From Peptococcaceae bacterium CEB3 (lineage in GTDB: Bacteria; Bacillota; Desulfitobacteriia; Desulfitobacteriales; Desulfitobacteriaceae), in NCBI GenBank assembly GCA_001029295.1, contig LDXJ01000028.1, forward strand, positions 1 through 35,716: 35,716 nt of DNA, read 5' to 3'. Both the position numbers and the translations under genes were made by a program. Within the stretch, counting starts at the first letter, position 1; every line of letters begins with the position of its first letter. Positions 16,102 to 25,541 of this stretch are shown here, in pieces. Below the pieces are notes generated by a model. It did no database searches. It was not told the origin of the DNA and worked only from the letters and a program-made list of their open reading frames with translations.

Positions 16102-16542
16102 ATGAAAGGCATTTTGCAACCCGGTCTAACTTTTCAATTCACATTTGTTGTGCCCGAAAACAAAACGGTTCCTTTCCTCTACCCTGAAGCGGAGGAATTT
16201 CAGGTCATGCCCAAAGTGTTAGCCACGGGTTTCATGGTGGGTTTATTCGAATGGGCATGTATCAAAGCCGTGAACCCCTATCTGGATTGGCCCAAGGAAC
16301 AAACCGTGGGAACAGATGTCAAATTAAGCCATATCGCCGCTACACCGCCGGGGCTGACGGTTAAAGTCATCGTCCGCTTAGAACAGATCGAGGGTAAAAA
16401 ACTACTATTTCACGTCGAGGGACATGACGGGATAGATCAAATCTCATCAGGGACGCATGAGAGGTTCATCATTGATGCGGCTAGGTTTAATGAGCGGGCA
16501 AAAAGGAAAGCCAGATTAAGCGTCGAGGAACGAGAAGACTGA
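16102..16542 (+). CDS. flK: FlK-type fluoroacetyl-CoA thioesterase
   Basis: A 146-residue hot-dog-fold thioesterase. Up to residue 68 it aligns without gaps to my recollection of Streptomyces cattleya FlK. Thr42 and Glu50 (ATGFMVGLFEWAC) and His77 (LSHIAATPPG; His76 in FlK) correspond to the catalytic triad, Gly70 to Gly69, and Arg121 (GTHER) to Arg120. FlK hydrolyses fluoroacetyl-CoA selectively, preventing formation of toxic fluorocitrate. The hydrophobic lid residue Phe36 is Met here, which may alter selectivity. AAAGGAG lies 10 nt before the ATG at 16102; an upstream in-frame extension has no good start. The gene is 44 nt upstream of flA in an apparent operon. FlK-like proteins of other specificity exist, so context carries part of the call. 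Confidence 0.88.
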   Translation: MKGILQPGLTFQFTFVVPENKTVPFLYPEAEEFQVMPKVLATGFMVGLFEWACIKAVNPYLDWPKEQTVGTDVKLSHIAATPPGLTVKVIVRLEQIEGKKLLFHVEGHDGIDQISSGTHERFIIDAARFNERAKRKARLSVEERED

Positions 16543-16583
16543 AGCGACCAAAAGCCTTTGTAATGACAGACGGGGAGGAATAG

Positions 16584-17510
<927 letters not shown>

Positions 17511-17736
17511 CTAAAATTTCCAGCCTGTCCGTGTGTGGCGGACGTTCCAAACTGCATGTAGATGTCTGTGAACGTGAGGTCAAGAAGGTAGTCTTTACAG
17601 AAAGGACTGCCTTCTTGAATAACACGACCTATTGCTAAGAACGCAAAACCATACTCCCCTCTTTTTGTCTATCCCAGTATAACACGTTTTCTCTGAAACG
17701 TCAGTACGACCCTTTATCGCTTCGTCGTCTCGAAGA
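17511..17736. terminator. Intergenic hairpins between flA and nifJ; possible terminator at 17580-17618
   Basis: TCAAGAAGG (17580-17588) pairs with CCTTCTTGA (17610-17618), extended by AGTC/GACT inside, giving a stable hairpin but without a U tract on either strand. A smaller hairpin, GTCCG/CGGAC, lies near 17526-17543. The region separates convergent flA and nifJ and shows no gene. Confidence 0.5.
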
Positions 17737-20700
17737 TCAACTGCCGGGGAACTTCATCTCCGCCAGGCGCTTATAGGATTCATAGCGCTCGCGGGCATGC
17801 CGTTCAGCCACCTCAAACAGCTGCTCGGCGACATCCGGGAACACCGTGGCCAGCGAGGCATAGCGAATCTCACCCAACAGAAACTCTCTAAAGGACGCGG
17901 TGGGCTCTTTCGAATCGAGGATGAAGGGGTTTTTCCCTTGTTCTTTCAGCAGCGGATTGTAACGGTAAAGATGCCAGTAACCCGCGGCAACCGCCCGCTT
18001 TCCTTCCAACACAGACGTCCCCATGCCGGCTTTGATCCCGTGGTTGATACAAGGCGCATAGGCGATAATCAAGGAAGGACCCGGATATGCCTCCGCTTCG
18101 GCAATCGCCTTAAGCGCTTGGTTCATGTTGGCACCCATGGAGATCTGAGCGACATAAACATAACCGTAGCTCATGGCCATGAGACCCAAGTCTTTCTTGC
18201 GGATCTTTTTCCCGGCAGCGGCGAATTTGGCGATGGCGGCCGTTTGCGTCGCCTTCGAGGACTGGCCCCCGGTATTGGAATAGACTTCGGTATCCAGCAC
18301 GAGGACGTTCACATCGTCTCCCGCCGCCAGAACGTGATCCAAACCGCCGTAACCGATATCATAAGCCCAGCCGTCCCCGCCGACGATCCAGTGTGACCGT
18401 TTAACCAGGTAATCTTTGGCTTCAAAAATCTGCTTGAGGACCGGGTTATTGACATCCGGCTCCGCCTGGATGGCCCGAAGGACTTGATCGGAAACCGCCC
18501 GGGAAACATCCCCGTCCGCAAAATGCTCCAGCCAGGCGCGCAAGGCCTGCTTGGTTTCTTCCCGCACCCCGCTCTCCAGCAGGCCGCGCATGAGGAGCGC
18601 GAGTCTCTCGCGCATCTGCTTGACACCCAAATACATACCGTAACCGTACTCGGCATTGTCCTCAAAGAGGGAGTTAGCCCAGCTGGGTCCCCGGCCGTCC
18701 GCGTTGGTCGTATAGGGGATGGAAGGAGCACTGCCACCCCAGATTGAAGTACAGCCTGTGGCGTTAGCAATCATCATCCGATCCCCGAAAAGCTGGGTCA
18801 CGAGCTTGACATACGCTGTTTCGCCGCAGCCGGGGCAGGCGCCGTTAAACTCCAGGAGTGGGCGGGCAAACTGGCTCCCCTTGAGGGTCTTGAGATTGAG
18901 AACATTGCTCTTTTCCTTCACGGTCAGGGCAAATTCCCAGTTGCCGCTTTGTTTGCCGATTTGTTCGTCGGCCGGTTTCATGATCAAAGCTTTGCCTGGA
19001 GCCGGACAAATATCCGCGCAATTGCCACAGCCTGTACAGTCGAGCGGGCTCACCTGAATTCTGAAGTTGAACTCATTTAGCTCCTTGCCAATGGCTTTCT
19101 TCGTCTTAAAAGTTTCCGATGCCTTTTCCTCTTCCGCCCTATCCAGGAGGAAGGGCCGGATCGTGGCGTGCGGACAGATGTATGAGCACTGATTGCACTG
19201 AATGCACTCGTCTATTTGCCATTCCGGAATCATGACGGCAATCCCGCGTTTCTCCCACTTAGTGGTACCCAGCGGGAACGTCCCGTCTTCCCTCCCGACA
19301 AAACTGCTGACCGGCAAGTCATCCCCTTCGTGGCGTTCCATCGGTCTTTGAATCTTCCTCAAAAACTCGGTTTCCGCGCTCACGGTCGGCTCTTTTTCTT
19401 CATCAGCCGCCTCTGCCCAGGCGGCCGGAACCTCCACCTTGACCGTGGCGTTGATCCCTTCGTCGACCGCTTTCCAGTTCATCTCTACGATCTTCCGGCC
19501 TTTTCTCCCATAGGTTGTCTGGATTGAGTCCTTCAAATATTTCACCGCGTCTTCGAGCGGGATGACATTGGCCAGCTTGAAGAAGGCCGCCTGCATGACC
19601 ATATTGATCCGGCCGCCTAAACCGATTTTGCGGGCAATATCGATCGCGTCGACGACATAAAATTTTATGTTATTGCGCGCGACATAGCGTTTTAAGGCCG
19701 CCGGCAGATTCCGCTCAAGCTCGTCCGCATTCCAAGGACAATTGAGGACAAAGGTTCCGTTTTGCTTGAGCCCTTTAAGGAGGTCATATTGCCAAAGAAA
19801 AGACTTATTGTGACAGGCTATGTAGTCGGCCCCGGAAACGAGGTATGCGGACTGAATCGGCTTATGGCCAAAGCGCAGGTGGGAAATCGTGGTCCCGCCC
19901 GACTTCTTGGAATCGTATTCAAAATAACCCTGAGCATACATATCCGTGTGGTCCCCGATGATCTTGATCGCCGATTTGTTCGCCCCCACCGTTCCGTCTG
20001 AACCCAGCCCCCAGAACTTGCAGCTGATCGTTCCCTGTGGGGTCGTTTCGATGGGCTCACCCTCGGGCAGGGAGGTAAACGTCACATCGTCAACAATGCC
20101 GATTGTGAAATCATTTTTGGGCTGAGCCTGGGCTAGGTTTTTGTAAACCGCCGCCAATTGCGCGGGGGTCGTGTCCTTGGAGCCCAGGCCATAGCGCCCG
20201 CCGACGATCAGCGGCTTCTGGGCCTGTTCGTAGAACACTCGCACGACATCCAGGTAGAGCGGTTCACCGGGCGAACCCGGCTCTTTCGTCCTGTCCAGGA
20301 CGGCGATCTTTTGCACGGTCTTGGGGAAAACGTTGAAGAAATACTGAGCGGAAAACGGGCGGTAAAGGTGAACCTTCAGAATTCCCACTTTTTCCCCCCG
20401 GGCATTCAAATAATCCACAACCTCGGCAGCCGTCTCACAGACAGATCCCATGGCGACGATGATCCGGTCGGCATCAGCCGCCCCATAATAAGTGAAAGGC
20501 TGGTACTCCCGGCCGCTCAGAGTTTTAATCTCCCGCATCATATTGGCGACGATGTCCGGAACGGCCCGGAAGAACCGGTTGCCCGACTCCCTCTCCTGAA
20601 AATAAATATCGGGATTCTGAGCGGTTCCCCGCAGGACCGGGTGTTCCGGGCAGAGGGCCCGGTCCCGGAAATCCTTCAAAGCCTGATAATCCACCAGTTT

Positions 20701-21276
20701 AGCAATATCTTCGGCCTCGATGACTTCGATTTTTTGCACTTCGTGGGAGGTGCGGAAACCGTCAAAAAAGTGCAGAAAGGGCACACGGGCTTTCAGCGCG
20801 CACAGATGGGCTACGTAAGCCAAGTCTTGCGCTTCCTGCACACTGGCCGAGCATAATAAGGCAAATCCGGTCTGGCGGGTTGCCATCACATCCTGGTGGT
20901 CGCCGAAAATCGATAAAGCGTGGGAAGCCAAGGCTCTGGCACTCACCTGAAAGACTGCCGGCAAATATTCCCCTGCCATCTTATACATATTGGGAATCAT
21001 CAACAGCAGACCTTGGGAAGCCGTATAGGTCGTGGTCAAGGCCCCCGCCTGCAGAGACCCGTGCAAGGCCCCGGCCGCCCCCCCTTCGGACTGCATCTCC
21101 ACCACCTTCACCGGTTGGTTAAACAAGTTCTTCTTGCCGTGCGCGGACCACTCGTCCACACTTTCCGCCATCGGTGAAGAAGGAGTGATCGGGAAAATGG
21201 TCGCAACTTCGGTCAATGCGTAAGAAGCACTGGCCGCCGCCGTATTCCCGTCCATCGTTTTCATCTTTTTCGCCAC
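17737..21276 (-). CDS. nifJ: Pyruvate:ferredoxin (flavodoxin) oxidoreductase
   Basis: A 1179-residue single-chain enzyme of the usual length. Domains in order: the pyruvate-binding POR_N domain (TEVATIFPITPSSPMAES), the domain II/CoA region, the gamma-type EKR domain, two [4Fe-4S] ferredoxin motifs (CIQCNQCSYICPHAT and CTGCGNCADICPAPGKAL), and the TPP-binding domain (CPGCGETAYVKL for the proximal cluster, then GGDGWAYDIGYGGLDHV and DTEVYSNTGGQSSKAT). The fourth cysteine of the proximal cluster is in YAPCINHGI. It oxidises pyruvate to acetyl-CoA and CO2 with ferredoxin reduction in the cytoplasm, marking an anaerobe. The start is GTG with AGGAGG 10 nt upstream. It stands as its own transcription unit, convergent with flA. 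Acetyl-CoA produced here is the pool that a fluoroacetyl-CoA contaminant would threaten. Confidence 0.98.
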   Translation of the reverse strand: MAKKMKTMDGNTAAASASYALTEVATIFPITPSSPMAESVDEWSAHGKKNLFNQPVKVVEMQSEGGAAGALHGSLQAGALTTTYTASQGLLLMIPNMYKMAGEYLPAVFQVSARALASHALSIFGDHQDVMATRQTGFALLCSASVQEAQDLAYVAHLCALKARVPFLHFFDGFRTSHEVQKIEVIEAEDIAKLVDYQALKDFRDRALCPEHPVLRGTAQNPDIYFQERESGNRFFRAVPDIVANMMREIKTLSGREYQPFTYYGAADADRIIVAMGSVCETAAEVVDYLNARGEKVGILKVHLYRPFSAQYFFNVFPKTVQKIAVLDRTKEPGSPGEPLYLDVVRVFYEQAQKPLIVGGRYGLGSKDTTPAQLAAVYKNLAQAQPKNDFTIGIVDDVTFTSLPEGEPIETTPQGTISCKFWGLGSDGTVGANKSAIKIIGDHTDMYAQGYFEYDSKKSGGTTISHLRFGHKPIQSAYLVSGADYIACHNKSFLWQYDLLKGLKQNGTFVLNCPWNADELERNLPAALKRYVARNNIKFYVVDAIDIARKIGLGGRINMVMQAAFFKLANVIPLEDAVKYLKDSIQTTYGRKGRKIVEMNWKAVDEGINATVKVEVPAAWAEAADEEKEPTVSAETEFLRKIQRPMERHEGDDLPVSSFVGREDGTFPLGTTKWEKRGIAVMIPEWQIDECIQCNQCSYICPHATIRPFLLDRAEEEKASETFKTKKAIGKELNEFNFRIQVSPLDCTGCGNCADICPAPGKALIMKPADEQIGKQSGNWEFALTVKEKSNVLNLKTLKGSQFARPLLEFNGACPGCGETAYVKLVTQLFGDRMMIANATGCTSIWGGSAPSIPYTTNADGRGPSWANSLFEDNAEYGYGMYLGVKQMRERLALLMRGLLESGVREETKQALRAWLEHFADGDVSRAVSDQVLRAIQAEPDVNNPVLKQIFEAKDYLVKRSHWIVGGDGWAYDIGYGGLDHVLAAGDDVNVLVLDTEVYSNTGGQSSKATQTAAIAKFAAAGKKIRKKDLGLMAMSYGYVYVAQISMGANMNQALKAIAEAEAYPGPSLIIAYAPCINHGIKAGMGTSVLEGKRAVAAGYWHLYRYNPLLKEQGKNPFILDSKEPTASFREFLLGEIRYASLATVFPDVAEQLFEVAERHARERYESYKRLAEMKFPGS

Positions 21277-21350
21277 TGAATTTAGCCCTCCTTTTCATCT
21301 CGCCCACACCCTGGACCTTATTATGTATCTTTCTTCCTCTCACCATGCAC

Positions 21351-21392
21351 AAAAACCCGCCCTCCGTCACCTCAGCCGGGACGGAAGGCGGG
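21351..21392 (-). terminator. Intrinsic terminator after the DUF2512 gene
   Basis: Arms 21356-21368 and 21380-21392 pair over 13 positions with one mismatch. On the minus strand the hairpin is followed by GTTTTTG. It ends the DUF2512 transcript and separates it from nifJ. Confidence 0.8.
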
Positions 21393-21410
21393 GTCTTGTC
21401 TTTAAAGAAC

Positions 21411-21776
21411 TTACTCCGCCGGATCCACATGATTGTCCACGATTCGCCCCACCATGTATTTGTGGAAAAACCATTCACCTACTCCAATCAATATACCCGA
21501 GTAGAGGGCGGGAATGATGCTGATTCCGTAATTCAACCAATACCCGCCGATTCCCCAGACGGCGACAACCGCAATCACGAAATCGGCCACCGTGGCCATG
21601 ATATTGCCACCCATCGGTAAAACCAGCAAATCCCCCAGAAGATAGGCCAAAACTGTTACAACGAGGCTCAGCAGCAGAATATCCCCGATCCCGACGCTGT
21701 AAAACAGTCCCAGGACCACATAGAGGATCACCGCTACCATGACGTACTTGACGATTAGAGCGTAAACGTGCTTCAT
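21411..21776 (-). CDS. DUF2512 family membrane protein (YndM-like)
   Basis: A 121-residue protein with four hydrophobic segments. The sequence MKHVYALIVKYVMVAVILYV, then LGDLLVLPMGGN and ATVADF, is characteristic of DUF2512, a family found in spore-forming Firmicutes (Bacillus YndM). I take the ATG at 21776. The frame is open for 26 more residues but that part is charged and unlike the family, and AAAGG lies about 13 nt before the chosen ATG. Function is unknown. It is followed by its own terminator. Confidence 0.82.
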   Translation of the reverse strand: MKHVYALIVKYVMVAVILYVVLGLFYSVGIGDILLLSLVVTVLAYLLGDLLVLPMGGNIMATVADFVIAVVAVWGIGGYWLNYGISIIPALYSGILIGVGEWFFHKYMVGRIVDNHVDPAE

Positions 21777-21998
21777 GAGATTGACCGTCCTTTCACTCAC
21801 CATTTGCTCTCGCTCAAGTGAGATTTTCAATCGTTCAATCTCTAGTCTGACCAAAAGGTTGTCAAATCATGCATGGCTCGAAAGCCGCCTGCCCAGTTGT
21901 AAGTCAGCACTGGCAAGGGCAGAGTTTTGCCTCACTTGCAAACTGGAAATGCGCAGACAGAGAATGCCAAGGCTGAGAATTCACAGTCTAGTCTCTCG

Positions 21999-23198
21999 TC
22001 ACATCCGGCCGGGTAAGGAACCCTTGCTTTTCTCCAGCTCCAGCAAAGCGGCTTTCAGCTCAAGGCCCCCGGCATACCCAGTCAACCCTCCGTCTTGTCC
22101 AATAACTCGATGACAAGGAACGACAAAAGCAACCGGATTTTCATGAACCGCACCGCCCACCGCACGGGAACCCTTGGGACTGCCCACGGATACCGCAATG
22201 TCATGGTAACTCCGGGTCTCTCCATAGGGGATGTCTGTCAGGGCTTGCCAGACCCTCTTTTGAAAGTCCGTGCCTTCCCAGTGCAGGGGCACCTCAAACT
22301 CGCGGCGCACACCCTGAAAATACTCGCCTAGTTCCCTGAGTACCTCCTCATGCGGCCGTGAAGTCCGCGCCAACCAAGACCCCGGTAAGTGCCGCCGCAC
22401 CCAGGCACGCAGCCTTTCTTCCTCCTCCCTTGGATTGCCTGAGCTAATCCAACATAACCCCTCACGGCAACCGGCCAAAGTCAGGTGGGCTTCGACCCCG
22501 CCCATATCCATGGTTTGAGTCCAAAAACTGACCATTTCCGTTTGCAGCCACGAGCGCAAGGGAAGGGTTCTCAGTTTTCCTTCCTGATATAGCGTGACCG
22601 GCGTCTCGTCCCCCGATAAGTCGGCCGCGCGGGAAATCTCCCAGCCCTTTCCTTTTTCCGTCCACTCCTGCATGAAACGATAGATTAACGCAGCCAAGAG
22701 TTGCGTTTCCGCCGGGCCCGCCCCCAAGAAAGGTTTAACCCGCTCTTCCAAAGGAAAAACCCATTGCGGAGCTTCCAGGGTCAAGTGCAGCAATCCCCAC
22801 AAAACTCCATCCCGCAGACTTGGATCTACCAACAAGTCACTGAATGCCCAATGGAAGTGCCCGCACGTGTCCGGACTGTTGGCCATGATGCTTCCGATGG
22901 CCTGCCCGGCATTCCAAGCCGTGCCGCCCGACTCTTCATTGAGCGCCCAAAAATAGCGGCGAACCAGCTCTTGCGCATAGCCCGGCCTCTCCTCTTCCAA
23001 CCAACCCCCCACCCGGCCCAGCCCTTCCACTGTACGCCAAAAGAGCAGTCCTGACGCGGTCAGCACTCTACTCTGCAGTTGCCTCACGACGGAACGGTCC
23101 CGGCTGGCTCGATACCTCAATCCCCGCCAATCGGCCTTCGCGAGAAGGCTGTCCAGTTCGCTTCTTCTGCGGATACCGTCGCCCTCGTTTTTACCCAT
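21999..23198 (-). CDS. HEAT-like (DVU0298-type) / O6-methylguanine-DNA methyltransferase fusion
   Basis: A protein of about 399 residues made of two parts. Residues 1 to about 230 resemble the DVU0298-type HEAT-like family (FWRTVEGLGRVGGWL, WALNEESGGTAWNAGQAIGSIM, RDGVLWGL). Residues from about 235 form a full Ada/Ogt-type methyltransferase: a ribonuclease-like domain, FQKRVWQALTDIPYGETRSY, GSRAVGGAVHENP, and the acceptor Cys362 in VPCHRVIG. The enzyme transfers O6-alkyl groups from guanine to itself. The N-terminal module could be a DNA or protein scaffold. The start is placed at 23198 because AGAGG is 9 nt upstream; an ATG two codons earlier is possible. I know these modules as separate proteins, so the fusion is notable. 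Confidence 0.85.
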   Translation of the reverse strand: MGKNEGDGIRRRSELDSLLAKADWRGLRYRASRDRSVVRQLQSRVLTASGLLFWRTVEGLGRVGGWLEEERPGYAQELVRRYFWALNEESGGTAWNAGQAIGSIMANSPDTCGHFHWAFSDLLVDPSLRDGVLWGLLHLTLEAPQWVFPLEERVKPFLGAGPAETQLLAALIYRFMQEWTEKGKGWEISRAADLSGDETPVTLYQEGKLRTLPLRSWLQTEMVSFWTQTMDMGGVEAHLTLAGCREGLCWISSGNPREEEERLRAWVRRHLPGSWLARTSRPHEEVLRELGEYFQGVRREFEVPLHWEGTDFQKRVWQALTDIPYGETRSYHDIAVSVGSPKGSRAVGGAVHENPVAFVVPCHRVIGQDGGLTGYAGGLELKAALLELEKSKGSLPGRM

Positions 23199-23392
23199 CC
23201 CCATTTACCTCTTTCTTGTCCAAAATCTCCGCCTACCCACCCGCCGTCATTTCTCTTGCGGAACCCCGCCCGGAAAGAAAGAGAAAAAGACTAGAGACTA
23301 AGTACCAGACCCCAATTGGCACTAATTGGCAATAACATACCCCGTGGCCTTGGACAACCTTAAGTCAACGCCAAGTCAGGCTCCTTTGACCT

Positions 23393-24619
23393 TCAACCGC
23401 CCTGATGCTCCGACGTTTTCCGTCTGCCCAGGAAGAGGTAAAAAAGCAGGGCCAGCAGAGCAGGCACGGTCGCACCTAAGTACATGGCGCTGAAACCCCA
23501 GACATCGGCAACCACACCCCAGATACCGGAACCCAGACCGATGCCGAGATCAAAGGCGGAATAGAACGTCCCATTGGCGGCTCCCCTGCGGTTAAACGGT
23601 ACATTGAGCACAGCCATCGCCTGTAAACTCGGTTGTACGGCCCCAAAACCAAACCCGTAGACAACCGCTGCCACCAGCAGGATGGTCAAGGGCTGAGAGG
23701 AGACTTGCGCGCGATAAAGCAAAAACATGGCCATCAAGATAGCCAGCATCCCCGGCACCAGAACAATATCAAATCCCCGGCGATCGGCCAAGCGCCCGAA
23801 AAGCGGCCTGCTCAACATAAGGGCCAAGGCATAGAAGGTGAAAAAGATCCCGATGTTGGGAATACCCAGATGGCTCGCATATAAAGCCAGGAAGGAAACA
23901 ATCGCCCCAAAAGTCATCGTCACGAAAAACATTAGCAAAGAAGGCCGGAAGGCGGCTTTCTCAAAAAAGGCTGTCTTGACCGCGCGCTCCGTCCGGGAGG
24001 CCCCGCGATAGGCGATAAGGCAGGCTAAAATGATCGCTAGCAAGGTAGCTGCCCCCGAAGAAAAGAAGAGGACCGGAAAGCCGTAGCTACCTATGAGGAA
24101 AAGCCCATAGGCCGGAGCCAAGGCCATGGCAATGTCGCTCGCGATGCCATAGTAACCCATGCCTTCCGTCAGCCTGGGACGGGGAATCGTGTCCGCGGCA
24201 ATGGTCCCGGCCGCCGTGCTGGAGGCTCCCCAGCCAAACCCGTGAATCAGGCGAAAAAGGACCAGCAACAGAACCGTAGGTAACCAATTGTAGGCCAGGA
24301 CTGAAACGAAAAAAACTGCCAAACCCAAGAGAAAAACTACCTTGCGCCCGTAAATATCTATGGCACGTCCGGCAAAGGGACGAATGAGCACCGCTGAAAT
24401 GGCAAAGATACCCATGACCAACCCTGCTTCGGATTGCGACCCGCCCAACTTTTCCGCATAAACGGGAATGGTCGGCATCAGCATCTGAAAGCCGAAAAAG
24501 ATAATGAAGTTGGCCAGAACGATCAGGACAAAGTTTTTAGTCCAGAGCTTCTCCGGCCCCCCCTGGGCGGGGCCCTCTCCCGCTCCCTCTCCATTGTTCT
24601 TCCCCGTCTTCTCTGGCAT
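23393..24619 (-). CDS. MFS transporter, drug-efflux type
   Basis: A 408-residue, 12-helix major facilitator protein. After a hydrophilic Gly/Glu/Lys-rich N-terminus of about 30 residues come helix 1 (FVLIVLANFIIFFGFQML), the motif A loop (RPFAGRAIDIYGRKVVF) and its second-half equivalent (SRPLFGRLADRRGFD). Helix 5 carries a G-x-G-type motif (EGMGYYGIASDIAMALAPAYG), typical of proton-driven efflux pumps. ATG 24619 has GGAG about 8 nt upstream and starts the product more plausibly than the earlier ATA/ACA-rich extension. It follows a truncated TetR gene by 70 nt, the common regulator-pump pairing. The substrate is unknown. Confidence 0.9.
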   Translation of the reverse strand: MPEKTGKNNGEGAGEGPAQGGPEKLWTKNFVLIVLANFIIFFGFQMLMPTIPVYAEKLGGSQSEAGLVMGIFAISAVLIRPFAGRAIDIYGRKVVFLLGLAVFFVSVLAYNWLPTVLLLVLFRLIHGFGWGASSTAAGTIAADTIPRPRLTEGMGYYGIASDIAMALAPAYGLFLIGSYGFPVLFFSSGAATLLAIILACLIAYRGASRTERAVKTAFFEKAAFRPSLLMFFVTMTFGAIVSFLALYASHLGIPNIGIFFTFYALALMLSRPLFGRLADRRGFDIVLVPGMLAILMAMFLLYRAQVSSQPLTILLVAAVVYGFGFGAVQPSLQAMAVLNVPFNRRGAANGTFYSAFDLGIGLGSGIWGVVADVWGFSAMYLGATVPALLALLFYLFLGRRKTSEHQGG

Positions 24620-24689
24620 AAAAATCTCCGCCTCTGCTCGCCGTATTGTCACAATATTCTTCTATTATAGTTGAATGAGCCGGTCTGAG

Positions 24690-24968
24690 TCAAATGCTCC
24701 CGGGGGGACACAGGGGGCACGGGTGACACCCTTCGCTTACCTGACCGTTACTTGCCTGAATTACTCCGGTAATCAGATCGGTGATTTCAGCAGTGCTGAT
24801 GTCCAAAATATCATAAAGCAGTTCGCCCTTGGACTTGTAGTAGTAAAATAGGGTTCCCTTGCTTATTCCGGCCGCGGCAGCTATATCGGCGAGAGTGGCC
24901 TGATGAATCCCTTTCTTGGCAAAAATCCCGATCGAACTTTCAAGGATTTTCTTCTTATTCTCCTGCAA
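24690..24968 (-). pseudogene. TetR-family regulator, truncated after the DNA-binding domain
   Basis: Only 92 residues. The N-terminal helix-turn-helix is intact: KKKILESSIGIFAKKGIHQATLADIAAAAGISKGTLFYYYKSKGELLYDIL. The ligand-binding domain, normally another 130 or so residues, stops after about 25 residues in a Cys/Pro tail encoded by a G/C-biased stretch (about 24700-24730, GGGGGACACAGGGGGCAC). That stretch recalls fragments of mobile repeats. TTG is the likely start, with GGAGGAGG 7 nt upstream. It precedes the MFS pump gene. The product may bind DNA but probably cannot sense a ligand, and dimerisation would be impaired. Confidence 0.75.
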
Positions 24969-25541
24969 AATGATGCCTCCTCCTCCCCTTACCCATTATT
25001 TATTATCCCCCATCTGGGAAACAAAAAGCAATAACTTTACAAAGAAACAATCATAAACTATCCGTTCACAAAGTACAGTGAACTCGTTCAACTAAAGTTG
25101 AATGAAAATGTCACATTTTCGTAAGAAAACTCAGCTGACGCTGCGAACGTCCCGTCGGGACGTCCGGGCTAAGGCAGCAACGCAAGTTGTCTTATCCAAC
25201 GGAAAATTACTTTCCGCCGGAACAAAGAAAACTCGGCTTGCGCCGAGCCTTTTGGCGAAGGCGGTGACGCTAGTTTTCTTATCCTGCGGGAGACTTATAC
25301 TTTCTGATAGGAAAATATGGGAAACCACTACATCGGCATACCGGTTATTGATTGCCGGGATGGTTCCATCAGAAACGCAAACATTGTCTCCATGCCCAAC
25401 CAAGCTTTGGTGGATATGGAAGATTATCATTACTATTTGGCTTTGCGGGGGATTTGGCCAGGGTTCAGGAAAGCGGAGTTCATGGGTTGAAATCTTCGCT
25501 GGTCTCCGAAACTCGTTCGGACGCACACAAACCACACTGCG
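24969..25541. repeat. Repeat cluster: two-hairpin element plus two diverged copies of the about 106-bp repeat
   Basis: AGTGAACTC near 25078 opens a copy of the two-hairpin element seen at 13.36 kb (GTTCAAC-TAAA-GTTGAAT, then GAAAATG-TCA-CATTTTC). Two diverged units of the repeat that ends the window follow (starting at 25122 and 25224, about 102 bp apart). Each is bounded by AAGAAAACTC and a TTTTCTTATC- or TGTCTTATCC-like sequence. The second ends in GACTTATACTTTCTGATAGG, identical to the tail of the 106-bp units at 35.4 kb. Internal palindromes differ between copies (ACGTCCC-GTC-GGGACGT in the first). Confidence 0.7.
25317..25490 (+). CDS. Unrecognised 57-residue ORF, possible gene remnant
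   Basis: It starts at ATG 25317, immediately after a repeat unit, and ends at TGA 25488-25490. The product begins MGNHYIGIPVIDCRDGSI and contains DMEDYHYYLALRGIWPGF, which has protein-like composition rather than repeat-like composition. The ribosome binding site is weak (AGG). I do not recognise a family. It may be a fragment of a larger gene disrupted by the repeats, or a small protein. Confidence 0.3.
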   Translation: MGNHYIGIPVIDCRDGSIRNANIVSMPNQALVDMEDYHYYLALRGIWPGFRKAEFMG

